Below, piece by piece: positions 24,177 to 31,745 of a stretch of 39,060 bases of DNA. A program made the translations under genes and the position numbers. Position 1 is the first letter of the stretch, and each line of letters opens with the position of its first letter. The DNA comes from Calditrichota bacterium (GTDB lineage Bacteria; Zhuqueibacterota; JdFR-76; BMS3Abin05), in the NCBI GenBank assembly GCA_013151735.1, contig JAADHR010000182.1, forward strand, positions 1 to 39,060, written 5' to 3'. The notes under the pieces were generated by a model. The model was given only the letters and a program-made list of their open reading frames with translations, had not been told where the DNA came from and did no database searches.

Positions 24177-25922
24177 TTATTTCAACAGCGTCATCTTCCT
24201 GTAATCCACACGATGTCCGGCCTGAATACGATAAACATACACACCATTTGGAACGGCATGGCCAAGATCATCTTTTCCATCCCACACAATGGAGTGCCGT
24301 CCGGCTTTTTTCTTGCCCTTCACCAGCGTGCACACCCGATTGCCCAGAATATTGAAAACCTCAAGGGTCACATAGGATGCACGCGGCAATTCATACGTAA
24401 TTTTTGTAGACGGGTTAAACGGATTGGGATAATTCTGGAACAATTCAAATTTCGTTGGAGAGCCGGCCACGGTTTCCTCTTTCACTCCCGTTGCATTCAG
24501 GATTTCGTTGGATTTTTGAATGACATCTGCCAGCAGATCCATTTGATACTTATGATTATGAAAGCCTTCGCTTTCGTCCGATTGAACCAGAAACAGATTT
24601 GTTTGGGCTTCTTCTAATTTGGCCAAAAGTCCCGAATCCGTATTCCCCTGCATGGCTGTTTCAGCCGCCGTAACCTTCTGTTCAGCCGAATCCAGTTTTG
24701 CCTGAGTCTCTTCCTTGTACATCTTAATAACAGATTTGGCAGAAGCCGCATTCATTCCCGAATGGCAGGATGCGCACGAAACGGTTTCACTGCCATCCTC
24801 TTCGGCGACAAAAATAGACCAGGAATGTCCGTGGTACATCGCCGAATTGCTTCCATCTACATCGCTGGAATACATGTGGCAATCGGTGCAAGACGCACCC
24901 GGCATGGTTTGTTCAAACGTAACGCCGACCGCCACACCGCCCTTGATAATATTGTAGGTTAGGTGATCGGTATCGGGAAATCGAAGATTGCCATGGCACT
25001 GGCCGCACAATTCGGCAGAATTATCAAAGACCGTGTATTTTTTGGTCGTGGAATTAAAATACGAATATTGATTGGGATAATGCGGATTGTGGCAGGTATT
25101 GCACGCCACACTTGGCCAGTCAGCCTGATTTTTTGAAGTGGTGGAAGCAGAAAAGGCTCCATTGCTTGTGGTAAAGAAATAATCCAGCGCTTCAGCCTCT
25201 GTCATCCCGCCATTGGCCAATACCGCCGTTGGTGCATGGCAGGCGATACAATTTTCGGGATCGGAACCGCTGATGACCGAATCCGGTGTTTCTCCGGCCC
25301 GTTCTTCTGCCAGTTCTTCGGCAACATCATCCTGTGTATCGGAATGTTTACTCATTTTCCAGGCATTATAGGTTAAGTGATCTGTATCTGGAAAATGGAG
25401 ATTCCCGTGACACTGCCCGCAAAGGGACGGAACATTGGCCACCGTGTCATAGGATGTCGTCGTAGAATTGAAGTAGCCAAATACCGGCAAGGATGCCGGG
25501 TGATTTGAGGGAACATTGTGACAGGTTGTACACCAGTTGTGGGGCCAATTGGTTGTATCGGCGACCGTTGTTGAGTCGGTAAATACGCCGTTTGTGGTCG
25601 TAAAAAAGTGACCCAGGGCCTCAGCCTCCGTCATCCCGCCATTTACCGTAACGGCCAGAGGCGAATGGCATGCAATACAATTTTCCGGGTCGGAACCATA
25701 CAAAACCGAATCAGGAGATTCCCCAACCCGTTCCTCTGATAACTCATCAGCCACATCCATCTGGGTGTGCGAATGGCTTCCTTTTAGCCACTGTTGATAA
25801 ACATTTCCGTGACACAATTTGCAATCCAATTGAGACTGCGCAAATGTCATTTGATTCGTCGTCATGATCAAAAAAATCATGGCGGCCAAATAAAATCCCA
25901 AATTGGTTATTCTGGTTTTCAT
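24177..25922 (-). CDS. nonahaem NrfA/HAO-type cytochrome with T9SS sorting domain
   Basis: 581 residues. Signal peptide to about residue 29, then CKLCH followed by WLKGSHSH, the W-x-x-S-x-H pattern of HAO/OTR-type cytochromes. Two tandem units (about 47-185 and 186-325) share SDPENCIACH, NGGMTEAEAL, LCGQCHGNL and FPDTDHLTYN almost unchanged. Nine CxxCH in total. The last is followed by long helices and DESEGFHNHKYQMDLLADV, like the C-terminal helices of NrfA/octahaem reductases. From about 492 comes FELFQNYPNPFNPSTKI and a beta domain ending YRKMTLLK, a T9SS type A sorting domain. Start set by AAGGAGG ten bases upstream. The protein is thus likely exported and bound at the cell surface. There is no CxxCK active-site motif as in NrfA, so catalysis is doubtful. 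Confidence 0.9.
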   Translation of the reverse strand: MKTRITNLGFYLAAMIFLIMTTNQMTFAQSQLDCKLCHGNVYQQWLKGSHSHTQMDVADELSEERVGESPDSVLYGSDPENCIACHSPLAVTVNGGMTEAEALGHFFTTTNGVFTDSTTVADTTNWPHNWCTTCHNVPSNHPASLPVFGYFNSTTTSYDTVANVPSLCGQCHGNLHFPDTDHLTYNAWKMSKHSDTQDDVAEELAEERAGETPDSVISGSDPENCIACHAPTAVLANGGMTEAEALDYFFTTSNGAFSASTTSKNQADWPSVACNTCHNPHYPNQYSYFNSTTKKYTVFDNSAELCGQCHGNLRFPDTDHLTYNIIKGGVAVGVTFEQTMPGASCTDCHMYSSDVDGSNSAMYHGHSWSIFVAEEDGSETVSCASCHSGMNAASAKSVIKMYKEETQAKLDSAEQKVTAAETAMQGNTDSGLLAKLEEAQTNLFLVQSDESEGFHNHKYQMDLLADVIQKSNEILNATGVKEETVAGSPTKFELFQNYPNPFNPSTKITYELPRASYVTLEVFNILGNRVCTLVKGKKKAGRHSIVWDGKDDLGHAVPNGVYVYRIQAGHRVDYRKMTLLK

Positions 25923-26044
25923 TTTCAGCCACCCTCCTTATGTAAGTAACAGTGAGCTCCGAGTGAAATAAACCGAAGCTTGAATTATCTGACCTCATTA
26001 TCGAATGTCATTTTCAGGCTATTGATCGTATACGCATCTTTCCG

Positions 26045-26116
26045 TTACCCTTTCCCCATAACTGCCATTGACGGCATAAAGATTATTCGCATTATCAATC
26101 TATTTTCACAGCTCAT
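26045..26116 (-). CDS. possible 23-codon leader peptide
   Basis: ATG at 26114-26116 is preceded by a perfect AAGGAGG at seven bases. The frame runs 23 codons to TAA and encodes a Met-rich peptide (MSCENRLIMRIIFM...). It lies between the 11-haem and nonahaem genes, 122 bases before the latter's start. It could be a leader peptide, a remnant, or a chance frame. The ribosome site is the only strong support. Confidence 0.35.
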   Translation of the reverse strand: MSCENRLIMRIIFMPSMAVMGKG

Positions 26117-26155
26117 ATGCAAACCTCCTTATTTTTGTTTTTATTTTGTATGACT

Positions 26156-27457
26156 TTACGGTTTTGGCGGAATATCTGCCGGAACAATTACGTTTTTATT
26201 GGCCTCCAATTCATCAGGAGCCACATCAGCTTTTCTCAGAAAAAAACTACGGGTTGAATGGCATTTTAGCGCACAATTACCCCCGCTTCCCGTGGTATCT
26301 GTCCGGGCTGTCCAGCGCTGAATATTGTGTGGTGTACTGTATTTCCAGGTGGGTACAGAATTATAGTTTGCCAAATCGGAAACACCCCAGGCCGCGTAGC
26401 TGTCTCGGGAAACAGGAATATGGCGCACGACGACATACTTTTTGGGATGTTCGGCCGAGCGAATCGGATTTCTTCCAATTTTAAACGACATGTACGGCGG
26501 TTCAGCCAATCCCCCGGCACCCACATGGCACGAATTGCAGTTTTTGTAATCCTGTGAATGGCAGACCTGACATTGAAAATCTTTCCAATGCATGAAATGA
26601 TAAATGTTTGCCGTGGCTTTATCCTGATGACAATCCTCACAGCGGGGTGAATTGGGTACCGCGTAACGCGTATCCGATTCAACGCCCGTGCCGTGTAATT
26701 CATCTTCCTTGTGGCAGAACAAACACTGTTTTTTACCGGATACCCAATGGACATCCGGCTGGTAACCCTCATGCTGTCCCAGATACTCTTCGCCCACACG
26801 ACTTCCGTGGCAAGCCGTGCAGTTGTTGATCATATCCGGTTCTTTGCGAAAGGCATGTCCCATAATAAATCCACCCTTTACGCTGGCCGGCCGGCTCACA
26901 TGACACTGCCCGCAGGTGGTATGACAGGTGCCACAATCCTTCTTAAAATGCTGCATTAAGCCGGGGTTATCTTTAAGCGAGAAACCGGCCCGTTCTCTGA
27001 AAAGCGTAAAATATCCATTTTGATTAAAATGAATGCTCTTTTGGACATGCTCCACAATGTTTGTATGACATCCTGCACAGTAGGTTTGTGCATCCTCAGA
27101 TGGATCGGCCACCAAACCGACATGGGCAGAATCCTTGTTTGTTGCCTCCTGATGGCCCTTGTGGCATCCTACACAGGCGATTTTCCCGTGGACTCCCTCA
27201 AAAAATTCCGATGTGACCAACACCTTTTCCCACGGTGCCAGTGGGGTCACCGAGCCGCCCAGGCCCTCATCTGCCACACCGGAAGGCGCCTCCTCTGGCG
27301 TGGCAACCTTCTTTAGCAATGCCTGATCCGTGTGACAATCCACACACCCAATGGATACATTTAGGGGTTTTGATGGAATGGGCTCCCGCTTGGAACATCC
27401 TACAACCATCATCAGCAGAATCGCCGGCACAGCCCACAACCATTCCTTATTCAACAT
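26156..27457 (-). CDS. undecahaem c-type cytochrome lipoprotein
   Basis: 433 residues from ATG at 27455-27457. Signal peptide with lipobox MVVGC (Cys21). Ten CxxCH motifs (CVDCH, CVGCH, CAGCH, CGTCH, CGQCH, CTACH, CLFCH, CEDCH, CQVCH, CNSCH) and a final CX3CH (CALKCH) near the C-terminus. The fourth and fifth motifs are only two residues apart. Additional histidines (GVHGK, KSIHFNQ, FMHWKDF) are likely distal ligands. The start overlaps the stop of the TPR gene by eleven bases, and AAAGG lies upstream. A surface- or periplasm-facing carrier; which leaflet cannot be told. Confidence 0.9.
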   Translation of the reverse strand: MLNKEWLWAVPAILLMMVVGCSKREPIPSKPLNVSIGCVDCHTDQALLKKVATPEEAPSGVADEGLGGSVTPLAPWEKVLVTSEFFEGVHGKIACVGCHKGHQEATNKDSAHVGLVADPSEDAQTYCAGCHTNIVEHVQKSIHFNQNGYFTLFRERAGFSLKDNPGLMQHFKKDCGTCHTTCGQCHVSRPASVKGGFIMGHAFRKEPDMINNCTACHGSRVGEEYLGQHEGYQPDVHWVSGKKQCLFCHKEDELHGTGVESDTRYAVPNSPRCEDCHQDKATANIYHFMHWKDFQCQVCHSQDYKNCNSCHVGAGGLAEPPYMSFKIGRNPIRSAEHPKKYVVVRHIPVSRDSYAAWGVSDLANYNSVPTWKYSTPHNIQRWTARTDTTGSGGNCALKCHSTRSFFLRKADVAPDELEANKNVIVPADIPPKP

Positions 27458-27878
27458 GATTTGGCCTTTCTTCCATTCGTTTAAGGAGCGCTCGTATTTT
27501 GGGTGAATAGACAAAATTGTTTTTCAGTGATTTAAAGATTTCTTTTGCTTTATCCCGGCGGCCACAGAGACCGTCCAAAATAGCCCTTGCAAGACGCCTG
27601 TCCGATTCCTCTTTATAAAGCGATTCTTCTGATTGTACCTCCAAGCAAATCGGCTTTAAATAGACATTTTCCATCATTTTTTTATCGGGGCAAATCTCTA
27701 TTAACTGAAGGTAATGAACAAGAGCTTTTTCCAAAAGCGCCACTTTCAATTCCGCCAAAATGCAATGAACCAGTACATCCTGATTGTGCGGCTCCTGCTC
27801 CAAAACCGCCTCATAAGCCTGAATGGCTTTTTGGTAGAGCCCGTTAATAAAATACTGATTCCCGAGCATTTCACTCAT
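27447..27878 (-). CDS. small TPR-type helical protein, first gene of the cytochrome cluster
   Basis: About 143 residues from ATG at 27876-27878 (MSEMLGNQYF). An AGGA motif eight bases upstream and a predicted transcription start near 27936 both support this start over the longer frame. The sequence contains a TPR-like pair: GLYQKAIQAYEAVLEQEPHN and a following helix ALVHYLQLIEICPD, and a repeat of the form GRRDKAKEIFKSLKNNF. No signal peptide, so it is cytoplasmic. TPR proteins near cytochrome operons may assist assembly, but nothing in the sequence shows it. It is co-transcribed with, and overlaps, the 11-haem gene. Confidence 0.7.
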   Translation of the reverse strand: MSEMLGNQYFINGLYQKAIQAYEAVLEQEPHNQDVLVHCILAELKVALLEKALVHYLQLIEICPDKKMMENVYLKPICLEVQSEESLYKEESDRRLARAILDGLCGRRDKAKEIFKSLKNNFVYSPKIRALLKRMEERPNHVE

Positions 27879-27942
27879 CAGTTGAATCCTGTTTTTAGAC
27901 AATAATATCCTGTGATAAACTAACAAGAAATGTACCAAAGGT

Positions 27943-27971
27943 ATTATATATTGTTTTTTATCGTGTTACAA
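27943..27971 (-). promoter_or_regulatory. sigma-70-type promoter of the first cytochrome cluster
   Basis: On the minus strand TTGTAA, 17-base spacer, TATAAT (perfect -10). It lies about 65 bases upstream of the TPR gene start chosen here. The -35 matches four of six bases. Confidence 0.5.
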
Positions 27972-28002
27972 GCTATTCCGGTCTTCATTGGAGAAGGGAA
28001 AT

Positions 28003-28105
28003 TTGAAACATACTGTTAAACCTGATTTTTGGTGATCCTTAATTGTAAAATTATTAGTCAATTAGGCCTGAAACAGTATTTTTAACAATATGTTTCATTT
28101 GAAAC
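28003..28105. promoter_or_regulatory. cluster of GAAACA/TGTTTC inverted repeats, possible operator
   Basis: ATGTTTC, ATTT, GAAACAT is a perfect seven-base inverted repeat near 28090-28107. The same half-site recurs upstream as GAAACAGTATT and TTTGAAACATACTG. This lies 30-150 bases upstream of the -35 of the first cytochrome cluster, a usual place for activator or repressor sites. No regulator can be assigned. Confidence 0.35.
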
Positions 28106-28178
28106 ATCATTACTTGGATAGGATCGGTGAAAAAGAGGAATGTTGATTTTTCCCATACTTTCAAACAGCGCCGTTCGG

Positions 28179-30371
28179 TCAACTGTTGGAATGAATTGGA
28201 ATTGTGATGATAAATGTGGTCCCCTTATTGGGTTCGCTCTTAACATCAATTGTGGTTCCATACGTCTCCAACAAGCGGTATGCCATAAACAGGCCCATAC
28301 CCGTATTGTAACTCCGACGGTTATCATTCGGGTCTTGAAAGCCCTTGGTTGTAAAAAATGGAAGAAAGATTTTATCCAGATCTTCCTTTGCGATACCAAC
28401 GCCCGTGTCACTTATCGTAATTTGAATTCCCTTGTCAACAGCCCTTGTGGACACAGTGAGTGTTTTTTCTTCGCTTTTTTCCATCGCCTCCACCGCATTG
28501 TACAGAAAGGCTTCAAGACTGATGACAAAATCACTGTAGCGTCCAAATACCGGAGGCAGTTTTGGATCGAAATCTGTGAACTTTTGCAATTGATAACGAA
28601 ACTGATAATTCATCTCCAGAAGTTCAAGGGAATCGGCCAATAGTTCATTTAGCTGAACCGGCATTTTTTGATCGATAATCTCTTTTTTATTGCGATCTGT
28701 AACCATCAAAACCGTTTTTTCCATTTGATTGGCTGCTTTGAGGATCGCATTAATTTCATTTTCATCCGGATATTTCATTTTCAGGATCTCAGTAAAGCCA
28801 ATAATCGAATTCAGAGGATTATTCAGATTATGAGCAATCCCGGCAACCAAGATTCCGATGGAGGCCAATCGGTTGGATTCAATCAATTTCCATTCCATTT
28901 GCTTTTCTTTAATTTCCAATTGCTTAACCCGGCTGACATCCACCAGAATAAACAGTTCGTGATCGGTATTTTCATACGAGAATTTGGAATAATACACCAA
29001 AACCGGCAAATCCTTTGTATCGAGAAATAATGTTCCTTCCACTGGAAAACGATCGTACGTTTCGCTTATGTTGAGCAACGGGTACATTCGTCCCTGCAGA
29101 TTCTTAAACATCAGAGCATTCAGGGAATCTATTCTGTCTTCTATTTTCAAGCCCAGTATTTTCGTTGCATTTGTATTTACAAAAATAATTTTGTGGTTTT
29201 GTGCCACAAAAATCATATTGGGTGAGTGATTTAGGAATTGAAAATAGCGTTCTTCAGAGATTCTGAGTTGGTCGAGCGTTTTTTGAATCTGTTGATTTTT
29301 TTTCTCAATCTCCTCAATATAACCCCGTGCTTCCTGCGCCAAAATCCCATATTCATCCCGGCGGTTTCTGAAATCGCTTAGGGAAGGGAGTATCCCATTC
29401 TTTTGATACGAACCAAGCGCTGTAACCAGGGAACGAAGGGGTCTGGAAAAATAGGCTGCAATAAGTTCACTAATCAAAAAGATAATCAGGAGATTCAGGG
29501 CAATAAAAAGACCCATGAATCCGGGTTTAGGCTGGAATCCCTTGAGGATCGGCGAGAGATTCTCTTCCTCAACAATCCCGAATTGCCCGGATTCCAGTGG
29601 TTCTTGAAAAATGAACGTCCTGTTTTTTCTATCCAGAATTTCAAATGGGCGAACACCCGCGGCCGTAAACATTTTCAAAACCATTTCCCGATCCAGATTC
29701 TTAAATGGTCCGATAGTCGAAATTTTTCGGCCCACTTTTTCGGCGTCACCCGTAAAAAGAATTGTTCCTTCCCGATTGACAAAATAATAATGAATCATTC
29801 TTTTTTCACTTGGATAATTCAGAACGGAATTAAAAATGTAGGGGATATCCACCTCCAACAGGACGCGAATAGGAGTTTGTTTCTTGTCTAATCTTGTTAT
29901 GCGAGATAAAATAAGAATACTTTTTTGAGAACTTAGCTGATTGGGCAATGAACGCAAGATTTCCCGGTTAGGCGTCAAGTTTGAAAACAGCAGGCGCAAA
30001 GAATCCCCTGAAAAGGGTGCAGAACGGGTACTGTCCGGAATCTGAAAAAGAATCGTGCCGGTATTGTCAACCACAAAGACCCTTTTAATTTCAGGAAAAA
30101 TGTCATATTTATTGGAAAGATAGTCTTTCCAGCGGGAAATATCAGGAATGGATCGCGCAATTTGATTGGCCATTCTCTCAAAATGGGAAAACGTATTGGA
30201 AAGAGCGCGGGCCTTACCTTTTCCATCTTCTATGGCAATTTGTTCATATTCGTTTACAATTTGTTTTTCCGAATGAAAATGGATCATATAAATAACGGTA
30301 ATCATTGAAATAGTGACTGTCAGGAAGATCGCCCAAAATATTTTTGTCCGGATTCTTATATTCTGAAACAT
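28179..30371 (-). CDS. membrane sensor histidine kinase with Cache-like periplasmic domain and PAS
   Basis: 730 residues. TM1 about 10-30, an extracytoplasmic double-Cache-like domain about 35-285, TM2 about 286-308, a HAMP-like linker, and a PAS domain about 370-480 (YFQFLNHSPNMIFVAQNHKI). The HisKA box AGIAHNLNNPLNSIIGF holds the phospho-acceptor His514, and the HATPase has Asn625 (YNAVEAM), DTGVGIA (655-661), FFTTK and GMGLFMA. No receiver domain, so it must act on separate regulators; the nearest are the receiver and sigma-54 activator at 37.7-39.1 kb. A GGGAG Shine-Dalgarno precedes the ATG by ten bases. Cache domains bind small metabolites, so it may sense an electron donor or acceptor-related compound (inference). 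Confidence 0.93.
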   Translation of the reverse strand: MFQNIRIRTKIFWAIFLTVTISMITVIYMIHFHSEKQIVNEYEQIAIEDGKGKARALSNTFSHFERMANQIARSIPDISRWKDYLSNKYDIFPEIKRVFVVDNTGTILFQIPDSTRSAPFSGDSLRLLFSNLTPNREILRSLPNQLSSQKSILILSRITRLDKKQTPIRVLLEVDIPYIFNSVLNYPSEKRMIHYYFVNREGTILFTGDAEKVGRKISTIGPFKNLDREMVLKMFTAAGVRPFEILDRKNRTFIFQEPLESGQFGIVEEENLSPILKGFQPKPGFMGLFIALNLLIIFLISELIAAYFSRPLRSLVTALGSYQKNGILPSLSDFRNRRDEYGILAQEARGYIEEIEKKNQQIQKTLDQLRISEERYFQFLNHSPNMIFVAQNHKIIFVNTNATKILGLKIEDRIDSLNALMFKNLQGRMYPLLNISETYDRFPVEGTLFLDTKDLPVLVYYSKFSYENTDHELFILVDVSRVKQLEIKEKQMEWKLIESNRLASIGILVAGIAHNLNNPLNSIIGFTEILKMKYPDENEINAILKAANQMEKTVLMVTDRNKKEIIDQKMPVQLNELLADSLELLEMNYQFRYQLQKFTDFDPKLPPVFGRYSDFVISLEAFLYNAVEAMEKSEEKTLTVSTRAVDKGIQITISDTGVGIAKEDLDKIFLPFFTTKGFQDPNDNRRSYNTGMGLFMAYRLLETYGTTIDVKSEPNKGTTFIITIPIHSNS

Positions 30372-30753
30372 TATTTGCTTGCTCCCACTAAATCAAAGAA
30401 ATAAGTGTACTATCAGGGTTCGGATATAAACTGCCGTAAACACTGCGGATTAGTATGGCGTTTGAAAAACCGACTTTCGGGGCATTTGCAAATCCCTATT
30501 CTGCCGGATGCACACGCACTTCACTTTTTCAACTGACCTAAGGTTAATAAGTTTCGGGGAAATTTGCTATTGTTAATAAAAACAGCATGAAGCAGAAAAC
30601 AGATCATGCCAAAAACGCCAGTCACGGCAGCAGATTTTTCAGAAAACGGGACATGCGGGGCTCTACTCACTTAAATTATGCAGAAAAAAGCAGAAAGTCC
30701 TTTCGGATCAAACGCATTGACTGCCTCCGTATATCCGGTTCCCGCACAACGTT
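30372..30753. other. 382-base intergenic region upstream of the histidine kinase
   Basis: No gene is supported here. A perfect seven-base inverted repeat CACAACG/CGTTGTG with a 12-base loop at 30745-30770 overlaps the 3' end of the CysQ-like gene and could fold in the transcript, but no T-run follows it. No clear promoter for the kinase is visible; a weak GG-N10-GC pair near 30480 lacks the rest of the sigma-54 consensus. Confidence 0.5.
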
Positions 30754-31581
30754 TTAGGAAGCCCGTTGTGTCCCTTTCTCTATCCGGTTCCAATTGGTTT
30801 GGACAAAATGCACCAATTCGGCAGCCAGTGATTTCGGGCAGCCGATCGTTCCGGCGGGCAGGTGTGCATCTTTCTGATTGTACCGAATGGGCCGGCCATC
30901 TGGAAGCAAAAATACCCCGCCTGCCTCGCGAATCAGAATATCTCCGGCACACACATCCCATTCGTACTGCGGGTGGAAACTGATTACCGCATCCCCCCTG
31001 CCCTGTGCAACGGCAGCCATTTTGTAGGCGATACTGCCCAATGGGACAAAATTCGCAAAATGGTTGCGGAGCCAGTCCAATTTGCCTTTTTGGGTATAGG
31101 TCCGACTGACCAGCAACCTGATATCGCGTGCTGAAGAAATGGAGTTGACCTGAATTTTCTTTCCATTGAGCAGGGCCCCTTTTCCCTTAACCGCTGTAAA
31201 CAGCTCCTCCGTTATGGGATTCAGGATAACACCCAAAACCGGTTCCCCCTTTCTGACCAATCCAATAGAGATCGCAAATTCGGGAATGTGCTTCACAAAT
31301 TCGCGTGTGCCATCCATGGGGTCGACAATCCAGACCCACTCTTTGGTGAGCCGCTCCTCGGAATCCAGGGTTTCTTCCGAAAGCCAGCCATCATCAGGAA
31401 AAATATTCAGCAGGATGTCCTTGATTTTCCTGTCAGATTCCCGATCAGCCAATGTAACCGGGTCATCGGCCTCCTTGTCCTTGTAAGCAACCGTAAAATC
31501 GCCCTCATAAATTCTCCGAATGATTGTTCCTGCCTGCCTTGCGGCGGAAAGTGCGGCTTCTAAACGCATGTCCAAATTCAT
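30754..31581 (-). CDS. cysQ: 3'(2'),5'-bisphosphate nucleotidase / inositol monophosphatase family (CysQ-like)
   Basis: 275 residues. Metal-dependent phosphatase of the IMPase superfamily; CysQ hydrolyses PAP to AMP in sulfur metabolism. Motifs in order: WLSEETLDSEERL (metal-binding Glu), WIVDPMDGTREFVKHIPEF (DPxDGTxxF metal site, CysQ-like REFV), and YEWDVCAGDILIREAGG (WDxxAG). Length fits CysQ (about 250-275). AAGGAA lies eight bases before the ATG at 31581. It lies alone between the histidine kinase and the nanowire operon, so no pathway link is evident; an inositol or fructose bisphosphatase role is the main alternative. Confidence 0.85.
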   Translation of the reverse strand: MNLDMRLEAALSAARQAGTIIRRIYEGDFTVAYKDKEADDPVTLADRESDRKIKDILLNIFPDDGWLSEETLDSEERLTKEWVWIVDPMDGTREFVKHIPEFAISIGLVRKGEPVLGVILNPITEELFTAVKGKGALLNGKKIQVNSISSARDIRLLVSRTYTQKGKLDWLRNHFANFVPLGSIAYKMAAVAQGRGDAVISFHPQYEWDVCAGDILIREAGGVFLLPDGRPIRYNQKDAHLPAGTIGCPKSLAAELVHFVQTNWNRIEKGTQRAS

Positions 31582-31718
31582 TTAATGGATTCCTTAAATT
31601 CCTGGGTTGTGTTGTCAATTGTTTCATCGAGGATTATTCACTTGTTATCGAGGGTGAACCCGACTGTGTTTTTGGAGAATAAGTATTGGAATATACGGAA
31701 TATTCACTGAAGTGTCAA

Positions 31719-31735
31719 GGCCAAACCTTTTGGCC
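31719..31735. terminator. hairpin at the 3' end of the nanowire operon
   Basis: Perfect seven-base stem GGCCAAA, loop CCT, TTTGGCC, beginning 11 bases after the stop of the 654-residue barrel gene. No run of T follows on the minus strand, so it may protect the mRNA end or act with Rho rather than work as a standard intrinsic terminator. Confidence 0.4.
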
Positions 31736-31745
31736 CACGGAACTT

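Noticed and set aside
24177-25922. Regular DNA repeats that might be a CRISPR array
   Set aside because: The repetition is protein-level duplication and repeated CxxCH codons within an intact reading frame.
24177-25922. Catalytic NrfA nitrite reductase
   Set aside because: The CxxCK active-site motif is absent, and there are nine rather than five haems; only the general fold is claimed.
30450-30520. Sigma-54 promoter upstream of the histidine kinase
   Set aside because: Two GG-N10-GC pairs exist but the flanking TGGCA and TTGC bases do not match.
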